17,245 nucleotides of DNA from the NCBI GenBank assembly GCA_025765615.1, contig JAIVFJ010000641.1, forward strand, positions 1-17,245, read 5' to 3'. Under the pieces are notes generated by a model, which was given only the letters and a program-made list of their open reading frames with translations, was not told the origin of the DNA and did no database searches. Below are positions 1 through 8,264 of the stretch, in pieces. This DNA comes from Zopfochytrium polystomum (Eukaryota > Chytridiomycota > Chytridiomycetes > Chytridiales > Chytridiaceae). Within the stretch, counting starts at the first letter, position 1; the number at the start of each line of letters is the position of its first letter. A program made the position numbers and the translations under genes.

Positions 1-446
1 CGCTTCTGGTAGGATATGGCCTTATAGGCTAAGGCGCGGACGTTGTTGCTCTTTCTGGGTGCGATCGCGTGAGTGGCGGCTGCATCCGGGTGTTGTTGCT
101 TGCTGCTGCTGCTGCTGCTGCAGGAGTAGGCGGCGAGATCCTCGTCATGCGCCCGGGCAGCGGCCATTGCGGATTTTATTTAATCGTCCGAGAGAGCTCC
201 GGAATGTGCTGGACTGGATGGCAAAGGCTGGATGGCAAGATGGGGATGCAGGGAGGGGTAACGATGGGGAGGGGGATAGGTGGGTTGGTGTCGGTTTGAT
301 TGCGCCGCCGTCAACAAAAGGATGGGCGTGGATTAAAGAGCGGCATTAAACATGCCATCGATGGACTCACGGAGGAGGCAGGGGTCGTAGCAGCCATTGG
401 GTAAGCCACTGGAGGAGGTTTGGCAAGGGACAGAGACAGAAGGAGT
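1..446. other. Left flank, no supported gene
   Basis: I see no confident gene here. Short open frames exist on both strands but show no recognisable domain. On the minus strand an ATG at 149 opens about 39 codons with a run of alanines from the TGC repeat, then meets a stop. It could be the first exon of a gene running off the left edge, but nothing confirms this. The stretch from about 200 to 300 is G-rich with several GGATGG/GATGGGG-like words. Confidence 0.4.
101..121. repeat. (TGC)7 trinucleotide run
   Basis: Seven uninterrupted TGC units are read directly. A TTGTTGCT stretch just before it looks like a decayed extension of the same repeat. Confidence 0.9.
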
Positions 447-688
<242 letters not shown>

Positions 689-910
689 TTCCCGTTTCTC
701 TCTCGCCGGCCTGTGGCGGGATTACCGACCGACATCCGCTTCACTTTCGCTGTCGCGAGTTGGATACTCCTCCGTCGTTTTTTTGGCTGTTGTTTTCCTT
801 GGCGCCGGTGATGAACAGATCATTTCCGCTCGATTGCGGGGAGAGACAAAAAGGACGAAATGCAGGAGGTTGGGAGACAAAACGTGTTTCATTTAATTCT
901 TGTGCAAGGG
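689..910. other. Unassigned spacer between GA repeat and LTR
   Basis: About 220 bp without a recognisable gene. It contains a T7 run near 778 and ends directly against the outer element's 3' LTR. If the outer element was a simple insertion, this stretch should once have been contiguous with 10086 and would be the distal promoter of the SNARE gene. I found no target duplication to prove that. Confidence 0.5.
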
Positions 911-1101
911 TGTGAGGGAGCCACGACGTGCGCGGCAGCGTCGCGAGGCGCGAAGGTCGGAATCCGCGGGAGCGAGTGGAGAAGTCGAAGTGGCGGAGCA
1001 GGCGCCGAGCGGGGCGGCGTCGAGCGACGCAACGAACGAGAAAAATTCTTCTTATTGGTGGTTTTGTGACTTGCAGGAAAAACAAACGAAATTCCGTCAC
1101 A
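911..1101 (-). repeat. 3' LTR of outer element (191 bp)
   Basis: It matches 9894-10085 almost perfectly. Its ends are inverted (TGTGAGGG... and ...CCGTCACA on the plus strand), fitting the TG...CA rule. The only differences from the other copy are a missing G and a C/T change around 927-931. It is preceded, in element orientation, by nine Gs. Confidence 0.95.
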
Positions 1102-1110
1102 CCCCCCCCC
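1102..1110 (-). other. Polypurine tract of outer element
   Basis: Nine consecutive Cs on the plus strand, i.e. G9 in the element's sense, lie directly against the 3' LTR. This is where the plus-strand DNA primer is expected in LTR retrotransposons. Confidence 0.8.
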
Positions 1111-1138
1111 GAGAACGGAGTGTAACGAAGTGCAGATA

Positions 1139-2534
1139 TTACATCAGATGGTGGTGGTAGAGGAATTGGGAGAGTTCAGGAGTAAATTTGGCCCAAGTGT
1201 TGAAGAGGGGAGGATGGTCAATGTAGGAGAGAGTACTGAGTGAATGTTGCCAGAACGGTCACGACGGAGTGCAAGGACTTGAGAGATATCACGGAGGTGA
1301 AGAGGGAGTGGAGTAAAAACATCAGGAGTGCGGGAGAAGTAAGGGCGGAGCTTTTCAGGATGGAAAACAGGGTGGATACGCCAAGAAGGGGGAAAGTCAA
1401 GTTTGTAAGAAATACCAAGTTTTTCAATGATTTTGAAAGGGCCATAAAATTGAGCAGAAAGTTTGGGGGAAGGACGACCAGTCTGGTTAGGGGGAACGAA
1501 ATCAACAGCACGAACGAGAACAAGATCACCGACTGTGAAAGGGTCAGGGCGACGGGAGCGGTCGGCATATGCGCGTTGGCGGTCCTGGCGCGCTGAAGAA
1601 GGTCTTTGCAACAGAAAGGCGGGCTGTAAGGTCGTCAAGGGTGGCATTTTGGTGGATAGGAATGCCAAGGGACAGAGGAGACAGGGGATGTTGGCCCGAA
1701 TCGAGGAAGAATGGTGTCGATCCAGTGCTGGCGTTGATCGAATCGTTAATTCCAAACTCAACAGCAGTGAGGTGAAGATCCCAATCGCGTTGGTCCCACG
1801 ACGTAGTCACGGAGTGCTGAAATAATCCAAGCATTTTTGTTCTCTTTGACCATCAGTCTGAGGGTGGTAGGCAGTCGACATATTCAGGCGAGTGCGGAGA
1901 AGGGAGGTAAGCTGCTGCCAGAAGGGGAAATAAACTTCGAGTCACGGTCGCTAATGATCACACGGGGAAGACCATGGTGACGCCAAACGTTGTCAAAGAA
2001 CTGGAGAGCGAAGTCACGAGCAGTGTCTGACATGCGGCTGGGCCAGATGTGGGTACGTTTAGTGGCTGAGTCAACTACAACTGCAAGGGCATGTGTCCAC
2101 GTTCTGTTAGGGGAAGCTTTGTAATGAAGTCGACAGTAATGGTGTGCCAGGGTGAGGGCGATGTCGTGAGGATGAAGAAGACCAAATCGTTGACGACGTT
2201 CAATACGGTTACGCTGACAGGTGTCACACGTTCGTACATATTGTTGGATATCGGAGTGGAGACGTGGCCAGTGATAAGTCCGAATGACTCGTTCAGCTGT
2301 ACGCTCCCAACTTCCGTGAATCGTCTCGTCATGGGCAGCTGTGATCAGCGAAGGCCGGATGGCTGCGGGTGCGTAAAGTCGTAAGACAGTAGCGTCGCGA
2401 AAGTAGAGAAGTCCGTTGATGCGGGTGTATCGACGGAGGTGTGGACGGAGCCAACGTGGGGGTTCGGCAAGTCGATCCAGCGACTCGACGATTGTGAGGT
2501 ACTCTGGGTCTGTATCGTAGTGGCGACGCAACAA
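1139..2534 (-). pseudogene. Outer element integrase (frame-broken)
   Basis: Integrase joins the cDNA to the host chromosome. From the 5' side I see an HHCC zinc-binding module (a histidine pair in HDETIHG and TYHWPRLH, then CDTC). The DDE core follows: first Asp in VDFITKLP, second Asp in IISDRDSKF, Glu in AYHPQTDGQRE. A C-terminal GPY/F-type module (FYGPFKIIEKLG, PSWRIHPVFHPEKLRPY) completes it. All catalytic residues are present, but they lie in different frames. Breaks fall near 2160, 2090, 1930 (a T lost from a short T run), 1840-1800 and about 1620. After the GPY/F module a tail ending at about 1139 may be a divergent chromodomain. It follows the RNase H region, as expected for Ty3/gypsy. 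Confidence 0.88.
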
Positions 2535-3270
2535 ATCCGGAGTGATTGAAGTCGTGACTGAGATATCAAGGAGGACAAAGAATCTTCGCCAGTCTGTGTT
2601 GAGACCTCCAATGTGTGGTGGCGTCGTGAAAGAACGTCAGCAATAGAATTCCACTTTCCAGGGACCCATTCAATTTCAAAGTCAAAAGATTCGATGTGTT
2701 CCAACCAACGTAGCTGAACAGGACGGAGCTTGGGTTGGTCAGTGAGGTGACGAAGTGAATGGTGGTCAGTCAAAACGCGAACATGGGAACCAACAAGATA
2801 TGGGCGATGTTGCTTCAAACCCTCTGCCAGTGCAAGCAGTTCACCCTCATAAGGATGATAGTTGGATTCTGCTGGGTTGCACTTGCGAGATCCAAAAGCA
2901 ATGTGAAGTTGCGTTCCATCATCAGCGAGTTGATAAAGATGAGAGCCAACAGCGAGTTTTGACCAGTCAGTTGCAAGGTAGACAGTACGTGACCGATCAA
3001 AGAAGGCAAGGTTCTCGGACGCGAGTGCTTGTTTGACAGAGAGGAAGACATGCTCATTGTCAGGAGTCCATGTGAATGGTGTAGCCTTCGTAATGGTCTC
3101 GCCTCGGCGAAGTAGATCCGACAGCGGTGTGAGGACTTTAGCATGATGTGGGATGAAGCGATGCAAGGTGTTCGAAAGTCCAAGAAATGCGCGCAGTTCG
3201 GTCCATGAGCGTGGCGACTCAAAATCACGAATAGAGTCAAGCCTAGAAGGAAGAACAGAAACATGGCCGT
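2535..3270 (-). pseudogene. Outer element RNase H and connection domain
   Basis: This part of the polyprotein degrades RNA in RNA:DNA hybrids during cDNA synthesis. Visible landmarks are the connection segment (SWTELRAFLGL, HRFIPHHAKVLTPLSDLL), the RNase H start (VYLATDWSKLAVGSHLYQ, with TDWS where most relatives have TDAS), the catalytic Glu region (YHPYEGELLALAEGL), the Asp in VLTDHHSLRHL, and the typical end WVPGKWNSIADVLSRR at about 2620-2670. The frame is continuous from about 3262 to about 2345. The join to the RT core needs a one-base shift near 3272. Confidence 0.88.
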
Positions 3271-4228
3271 GAGATGTGGTAACCTAAATACTTTACTTCA
3301 GACTGCAAGAATCGGCATTTGTGCAAGCGGCAATGAAACTGGTTGTCCCGAAGGCGACGAAGAACAGAACGCAGGTGCTCAAGGTGCTCTTCATAGGTTC
3401 GAGAAAATACAAGAAGATCATCAAGGTAGACTGTCAGGTAGAGGTCGACCATATCTTGAAAGATACGATTCATGGTGGCCTGGAATGTTGCCGGTGCGTT
3501 TGCAAGACCAAGAGGCATTACCACCCATTCGAAATGACCATACTTCGTACGAAAGGCAGTTTTTAGCGGTCCTCAGCGGCTACAAGGATCTGATGATAGC
3601 CTGAGGCAAGGTCAAGCGAGGTGAAGTGACGAGCGCCCTGCAAGCGATCCAGAATCTCTACGATGTTAGGAAGTGCTGTGCGGTCACGGACAGTGTTCTT
3701 GTTAAGAAGACGATAATCAAAAACCAAACGAAGCTTGTCTTTTTGGTGGACAAAGAAGATCGGTGCTCCGTACGGTGAAACTGAATGACGAATGCGGTCG
3801 TTGTCCAACAGGAACTTCAACTCAGAGCGAAGTGCTTCAAGTTCTTCTTCGCTCATTGGATAAATTGGCTTAAATGGTGGCGGCTGTGAAGGATCAGCAA
3901 GAGGAATGGTATGATCAAGACCACGAGACGGTGGTGCACCCTCAAAGGTTGAGAAAACTTCAGGAAACTCTTCTATAATTGCTTGTACTTTCGGGTCAAG
4001 TTTCTCAAGAGCGGCTTTATCTGCATTATCAGAGTCCTGAGTGGTGCGCTTGTAGTCCGGCGGTGCATCAGCGGCAGACGCAGTGACATTGAACAGGACA
4101 CCCCACTTCGCATTGTCCTTGCGAATGGCACGACGAAAGGCCTGTGCAGTGCAGAGCTCAACATCAATGTTCGAAGGCCGGGAGTACAAGAGATGGCCGT
4201 CACGAAATTGTAAGGTTTCAGATTCCAA
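3243..4228 (-). pseudogene. Outer element reverse transcriptase (frame-broken)
   Basis: RNA-dependent DNA polymerase of the Ty3/gypsy type. In order: the lead-in PPFKPIYPMSEEELEAL; fingers motif KLRLVFDYRLLNKNTV; palm motif A with the first catalytic Asp, FTSLDLASGYHQI; motif B, MPLGLANAPATFQ; motif C with the catalytic Asp pair, YLDDLLVFS; then FLQSEVKYLGYHIS. Motif A ends at a stop at about 3563. The next frame resumes at once and the missing residues can be read in the third frame, so a single base lost in an A run near 3553 explains the break. Another one-base shift at about 4225 separates RT from the protease. Confidence 0.9.
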
Positions 4229-4545
4229 TCAATGATAGGGTTGAACTTCTCAAGCCAATCCATTCCAAGAATAATGTCATATGCGATGCGTGTTGCAACA
4301 AAGTTGTGAATAAACTCCAAATTTCCAAATGAAAATTCCAGCTGTTGGTGTAAAGATGCTTTCAACTTCGTGTCACCATCTGCAAGATTGACTAAAAGAT
4401 TACGCCCTTTTTTGTTGTATGGTACTAAGTTTTCACTGATGAATGAATGACTAGCGCCTGAATCGACAAGGATTTTGATCAGATGACTTTTGAATACTCC
4501 ATGGAAAACTAATAGCTTCGAAGGTGAGTCGGCACACGTGAAACG
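4211..4545 (-). pseudogene. Outer element aspartic protease
   Basis: Retropepsin-like protease that would cleave the Gag-Pol polyprotein. The catalytic motif is LVDSGASHSFIS, with DSGAS at 4464-4450. It is followed by the flap region and the conserved ending YDIILGMDWLEKFNPIIDW, equivalent to the usual ILGMDWL. It lies in the -1 frame relative to the zinc-knuckle part of gag, which overlaps it until a stop at 4509. I see no canonical slippery heptamer in the overlap. The ORF runs on past the protease in a wrong frame to 3973, which I treat as non-coding. Confidence 0.88.
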
Positions 4546-4805
4546 TGGTACAAATACAACTTATACTGCGGGGGTACTGAAGTCTCTGCCGGATGTACAA
4601 CGCATGCCGGAGCGGCAGATGCAGCGGCTGCGGTCACGCATCTACTGGCGCGTCGTCTCCAACGACGGGCCTCCGCGAGGTGGCCTGTTTGTTGGATCTG
4701 AGTTTTTTGGTTTTTGTTGGGATGCATGCACTTTTCAATTGTGTGATTATGGGCTCTGCAAAAGGTACACCATCCTTTCTCTTTATACTCAGCTCGTTCT
4801 GCAGG
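4509..4805 (-). pseudogene. Outer element gag, 3' part with zinc knuckle
   Basis: This is the 3' end of the gag gene, separated from its 5' part by the inner element. It encodes AERAEYKEKGWC and an intact CCHC zinc knuckle, CTFCRAHNHTIEKC (spacing C-x2-C-x4-H-x4-C), which binds genomic RNA. It ends at a stop at 4509. The coding sense continues from 8559-9591 once the inner element is ignored. The frame across the junction fits best if the target duplication was five bases and one base was lost from the right-hand copy. Confidence 0.85.
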
Positions 4806-4823
4806 TGTTATGATCACCCTCTG

Positions 4824-4851
4824 GAACCTTCTGGAATCTTCTAGAACATTC
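4824..4851 (+). promoter_or_regulatory. Six-unit heat-shock element
   Basis: Units GAA and TTC alternate with exactly 5-bp phasing: GAA at 4824, TTC at 4829, GAA at 4834, TTC at 4839, GAA at 4844 and TTC at 4849. This is the perfect-type binding site (nGAAn inverted pentamers) of heat-shock transcription factor HSF1; three units already suffice for a trimer. Another GAAccTTC pair lies at 4866-4873. In the 3' LTR the same array is at 8284-8311 with only the second unit altered (CTC). Confidence 0.85.
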
Positions 4852-4900
4852 TTCATGGAACCTTGGAACCTTCTTTGCTTTCCTGACTTGTCTTGTTGTC

Positions 4901-4914
4901 ATTGGTATCATTGG
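4901..4914 (-). promoter_or_regulatory. Two inverted CCAAT boxes
   Basis: ATTGG occurs at 4901-4905 and again at 4910-4914 as part of a tandem ATTGGTATC repeat, reading CCAAT on the minus strand. These could bind the HAP/NF-Y complex. They lie 70-83 bp upstream of the TATA box. Binding is inferred from the motif only. Confidence 0.45.
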
Positions 4915-4938
4915 TATCATTGTATTACTAATTGCTCT

Positions 4939-4951
4939 TTCTGGAACTTTC
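4939..4951 (+). promoter_or_regulatory. Three-unit heat-shock element near TATA
   Basis: TTC at 4939, GAA at 4944 and TTC at 4949 form a second perfectly phased heat-shock-factor site, 33 bp upstream of the TATA box. It is identical in the 3' LTR at 8406-8418. Confidence 0.75.
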
Positions 4952-4983
4952 TTTGAGTCTTGACAAGGAAGACTCTCAAAAGG

Positions 4984-4990
4984 TATAAAA
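4984..4990 (+). promoter_or_regulatory. TATA box of inner LTR
   Basis: TATAAAA followed by a G-rich stretch. It sits 35 bp upstream of the AAGTGAATTAT word at 5019 that I take as the start of the R region. The copy in the 3' LTR is at 8451-8457. Confidence 0.8.
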
Positions 4991-5018
4991 GGGGGATGGG
5001 GGACCTGTCCCATCCCTC

Positions 5019-5099
5019 AAGTGAATTATTGTTTCCAATACAATCATCACTCCTCTCAGTTTCCCTTGTCCTGCCTGTTCCTGACATCATAATTCACTT
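5019..5099 (+). promoter_or_regulatory. Self-priming pair: R start and primer site
   Basis: AAGTGAATTAT at 5019-5029, inside the LTR, is the exact reverse complement of ATAATTCACTT at 5089-5099, two bases after the LTR's end. The match is exactly 11 bp and stops on both sides. No TGG-type tRNA primer site follows the LTR. In Tf1 of fission yeast and related sushi-group elements the first 11 bases of the transcript fold back onto the primer site and are cleaved to prime cDNA. The position just downstream of the TATA box fits the 5' end of such a transcript. Confidence 0.8.
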
Positions 5100-5126
5100 C
5101 ACCCTCTCCTACTACTCTCTGCCATC

Positions 5127-6047
5127 ATGTCTGACCCAAACAACACCTTCCCTGATGCAACTGCCTTCCAAGCCTTGATGGACCAATTACAAGCCCTTTC
5201 AAGACAGACACACCAACTTCAAGAACAAGTCCTTCACCAGCAGCACCAGCTTCAACAACAACTTCACCAACAAGAACATCAAGCTCTTCCCCTGCCCCAA
5301 GCCAACCAAGCAAGAGAGCCCAAGGTTCCCAGCCCTGACAAGTTCACTGGGCTGGCCAAAGACCTTAGGAACTTTATGGCCACTGTGGAGAATGTCATCC
5401 TTCTCCAACCTTCAAGATTTCCCAGTGAGCAAGTCAAGGTTCTTTTCACAAGCACCCTCCTGTCTGGTCAAGCTCAATCATGGTACAGATCTCTCCCAAG
5501 CACACCCACCACCCTGCAAGAGCTCTGGGAGGGGCTGGAAGCTACCTTTGGTGACCCCTACGCATCTTGGACAGCAAGATCCAAGCTCAAGCATATCAAG
5601 CAAGGAAAGCAATCTTGTGTGGCCTACACCAACCAATTCAAGCAACTAGCCAGAGACTCTGGATACAATGATGCAGCTCTGATGGAGCTGTACCATGATG
5701 GTCTCCATGAGTCTATCCAAGACATGCTCTCCCAGTCTCTGCACATCCCTGAGACCTTGGAAGAGTACATTCTCCTTGCCATCAAGATTGACAACAGACT
5801 CTACTCCAAGAGGCTGAAGCAAAGACAAGTAGGAACTACATCAAGACCTACCCCAGTCCCTCAAGCTCTTACAGTTCCTGAACCCATGCAAGTGGATGCA
5901 GTTGAGACACTTCCTAAGGGTCCTCTGAGCCAAGAGGAGAAAACAAGGAGGGCCCAGCAGGGACTGTGTTTTACTGTGGCTCCAAGGAGCACTGTCAAGG
6001 ACTGCCCAAGGAAGAAGCACCCAAACTCCCAGGTCCAGGCTCACTGA
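5127..6047 (+). CDS. Inner element Gag
   Basis: Structural capsid protein of about 306 residues. The start at 5127 follows the primer site by 28 bases, and the N terminus reads MSDPNNTF. Residues ~15-55 are Gln/His-rich and coiled-coil-like (QTHQLQEQVLHQQHQLQQQL). A Retrotrans_gag-type capsid region follows at ~65-215 (FTGLAKDLRNFMATVE, AQSWYRSLP, LWEGLEATFGDP, VAYTNQFKQLARDSGY). Then come PMQVDAVETLPKGPLSQEEKTRR and the start of a CCHC zinc knuckle. The knuckle is broken: GLCF continues in the wrong frame, while the -1 frame reads FYCGSKEHC. The last cysteine (VKDCP) is back in the original frame, so one T is missing from a T run near 5969 and two more bases are missing just after. Confidence 0.88.
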   Translation: MSDPNNTFPDATAFQALMDQLQALSRQTHQLQEQVLHQQHQLQQQLHQQEHQALPLPQANQAREPKVPSPDKFTGLAKDLRNFMATVENVILLQPSRFPSEQVKVLFTSTLLSGQAQSWYRSLPSTPTTLQELWEGLEATFGDPYASWTARSKLKHIKQGKQSCVAYTNQFKQLARDSGYNDAALMELYHDGLHESIQDMLSQSLHIPETLEEYILLAIKIDNRLYSKRLKQRQVGTTSRPTPVPQALTVPEPMQVDAVETLPKGPLSQEEKTRRAQQGLCFTVAPRSTVKDCPRKKHPNSQVQAH

Positions 6048-6811
6048 GGGGCAATTCCCTGGACCCTCCTCCAAGCTGCCCCTGTTTCATCACCACCACC
6101 AGCACCACAAACACCTCAGATTCCAAGCCCCACCAACTCACCATGGATGTCAAGATTCAACTCTCACCCAAGTCAACCATCACAACCAAGGCCCTTATCG
6201 ACTCTGGATCATCCTGCAACATCATTGATGCCACCCTTGCCAAGTCTTGTGCCATTCCCACCATCAAGAAATCCACACCCCTCAAGGTCCACTTTGCCAA
6301 TCATGCTCTGTTCAAGGAAATCAGCCATGAAACCAAGCTAAACCTCCACATCCAAGACTTTCCACCATCCATGGTCAACCTGGAAGTATTGGATCTTGGC
6401 TCACCCACATTCTCTGTCATCCTGGGATTACCATGGCTGCAAGCCCAGAACCCTGCCATTGATTGGGTCACTGGTCAAGTCCAACCTCCACCAATCGGAA
6501 CAGTCACCCAAAACTCAAGTCAAGCCCCCAAGTCTCATGCTCTCAAGCCCTTGATTCAAGATTCACAGCCAGCCAAGACTCAAGTTCCACAGTTCACAGT
6601 TCACAGTCAAGATTCAAGTAGAGCTCATAGAGCTCACAGTCATGGCCAAGACTCTAGTTCACAGAACCCACAGTCAAAGATTCAAGTACCACAGTTCACA
6701 GTCCAATTCAAGATTCAAGTTCCACAGCTCACAGTCTTTGCCAAGAACAGAACCTCAGTCAAAGATTCAAGAATCACAGTTCCCAGTCAAGAATTCAAGC
6801 CCCACTGCTGA
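5966..6811 (+). pseudogene. Inner element protease region
   Basis: Retropepsin-like aspartic protease. The catalytic site is ALIDSGSSCNIID at about 6193-6231. It is followed by the typical later part (LKVHFANHALFKEISHETKLNLHI) and SVILGLPWLQAQNPAIDW, equivalent to ILGMPWL. The frame is -1 relative to gag. After the protease (about 6470) the frame runs through a Gln/Ser/His-rich repetitive stretch to a stop at 6811 instead of entering a reverse transcriptase. It belongs to a broken gag-pol; no full-length polyprotein can be read. Confidence 0.85.
6540..6800 (+). repeat. Imperfect CAAGATTCAAGT repeats replacing RT
   Basis: Degenerate repeats built on CAAGATTCAAGT followed by CCACAGTTCACAGT recur with variable spacing (for example near 6580, 6608, 6675 and 6708). 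Encoded peptides read IQVPQFTV and variants. The stretch sits exactly where reverse transcriptase and RNase H should be. No RT motif (a LDL-type motif A, YxDD) is visible here in any frame. Confidence 0.75.
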
Positions 6812-6840
6812 TGAGCACAGAAGGACAGACCTTGCACCTG

Positions 6841-6852
6841 AAGGGGGAGATG
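6841..6852 (+). other. Internal copy of the polypurine-tract word
   Basis: AAGGGGGAGATG is identical to 8252-8263 at the element's 3' polypurine tract. It lies near the element's midpoint. It could be a central polypurine tract, a scar of an earlier recombination with an element end, or coincidence. Confidence 0.4.
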
Positions 6853-6929
6853 GTTTCACCCCACCATCCAAGACACACCTTTCATGCTTCCTGACAGTGT
6901 GTGGGCCCATGCTATTTCCAAGGACCCCA

Positions 6930-8264
6930 AGCCTCACAAGATTCAAATCAGCCAAGAAGAGGAAAAACTTGAGATACTCAAGACAAGGCATGATGCACAA
7001 CAGCTGGACACCCAGGAGAGCACAAGACATATGAGCTTGTTTCCAGAGACTTCTACTGGCCAGGCATGAGGAAGTACATCAAGAACTATGTCAGCAGCTG
7101 TGAAACCTGTCAAAGAAACAAATCCAGCAGACACAAGCCCTATGGACTTCTGGAGCCCCTCCCAATTGCCATCAGCCCTTGGTCATCAATATCCATGGAC
7201 TTCATTGTGAAACTGCCCCCATCCCATGGATTTGACTCTATCCTTGTTGTCATCTGCAGAAGGACAAAGTTGGCCCATTTCATCCCCTGCACTGAGAATA
7301 TAGATGCACAAGGAACAGCAGACCTGTTTTTGCAGCACATATTCAGGCTCCATGGGCTGCCTCAGTCAATCATCAGTGACAGAGGACCACAGTTCAGATC
7401 TCAATTTTGGAAAGCACTCACAGCAGCCCTTGGAATCAAGTCTCAACTGTCAACTGCTTATCACCCTCAGACTGATGGACAAACAGAAAGAACAAACCAG
7501 ACTCTGGAGCAGTATTTGAGGTGCTATGTCAGCTATCAACAGGATGATTGGCCCACCCTCCTTCCTGGCAGAATTTGCTCTCAACAATTCTCTCCACTCA
7601 AGCACCCAGCTATCTCCTTTCTTTGCAACCTATGGCTTCAATCCAAGAGGATCTTCTGGGACAAGAGACCCTATCCAATGTCCAAGCTCCTGCTGTGGCT
7701 TCACACTTGCATAAGCTCAAGATCATCAGCACCTTCCTGGACTCCACCCTGAAGCAAGCCCAAGAAGATGCCTCAAGATTTGCCAACACTCACAGAATGG
7801 ACCATGACCTTGCTGTGGGTCAGCAAGTTTGGCTTCTGAGGAAGAACTTGCAGACCAAAAGACCAAGTCCCAAGCTAGACAACCTCAAGTTGGGACCTTT
7901 CAAGATCTTGGAGCAAATCAATCCAGTCACCTTCAAGCTGGATCTCCCTGCATCCATGAAGATCCACCCAGTTTTCCATGTCAGCCTTTTGGAGAAGTTT
8001 GTGGCCAATTCCATTCCAGGCAGAGTTGTTCCTCCTCCTCCTCCAGTTGAGGTAGAAGGTGAAGAGGAATTTGAGGTTGAACAAATCTTGGATGCCAAGT
8101 GGTTTGGAAGGACACTCAAGTTCCTTGTTAAGTGGAAAGGTTACTCAGATGCTGACAACACCTGGGAACCTGAGTCAAACCTCACTCACTGCCAAGACCT
8201 TCTGCTCAAGTTCAAGACCAGGTACCCCACCAAGTTGCAGAAGAGGCCTAAAAGGGGGAGATGA
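6930..8264 (+). pseudogene. Inner element integrase with chromodomain
   Basis: Integrase that inserts the cDNA, with targeting by a chromodomain that binds histone marks. In order: a lead-in (KLEILKTRHDAQQL); an HHCC zinc module (HDA, GHPGEHKTYE, FYWPGM, CETCQ); DDE core residues in SMDFIVKLP, IISDRGPQF and TAYHPQTDGQTERTNQ; AEFALNNS; a GPY/F-type module (LGPFKILEQINPVTFKLDLP, IHPVFHVSLLEKF); and a C-terminal chromodomain (EVEQILDAKWF, FLVKWKGYSDADNTWEPESNL) ending at 8264. Three frame breaks occur: a G lost near 7000 (CTGGAC for CTGGGAC), two bases lost near 7560, and one shift near 7655. All signature residues are present, so it was functional recently or the breaks are sequence errors. Confidence 0.9.
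8250..8260 (+). other. Polypurine tract of inner element
   Basis: An uninterrupted purine run (AAAAGGGGGAG) ends four bases before the 3' LTR. It is the expected primer for plus-strand DNA synthesis. It overlaps the last codons of the chromodomain frame. Confidence 0.75.

Larger units (their letters stand above)
4806..5086 (+). repeat. 5' LTR of inner element (281 bp)
   Basis: It starts TGTTATGA and ends TTCCTGACA, and matches 8265-8551. The central block from about 4878 to 5057 is identical in both copies. The differences (three substitutions and several 1-4-base indels) all fall in the first ~70 and last ~30 bp. It carries heat-shock elements, inverted CCAAT boxes, a TATA box and a probable transcription start, described separately. 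Confidence 0.95.

Noticed and set aside
59..349. Overlapping plus-strand open frames near the left edge
   Set aside because: No recognisable domain. A run of Cys or Ala comes from the TGC repeat. No splice or promoter context I could support.
2755..3604. Plus-strand frames across the outer pol region
   Set aside because: Antisense shadows of the RT and RNase H coding sequence.
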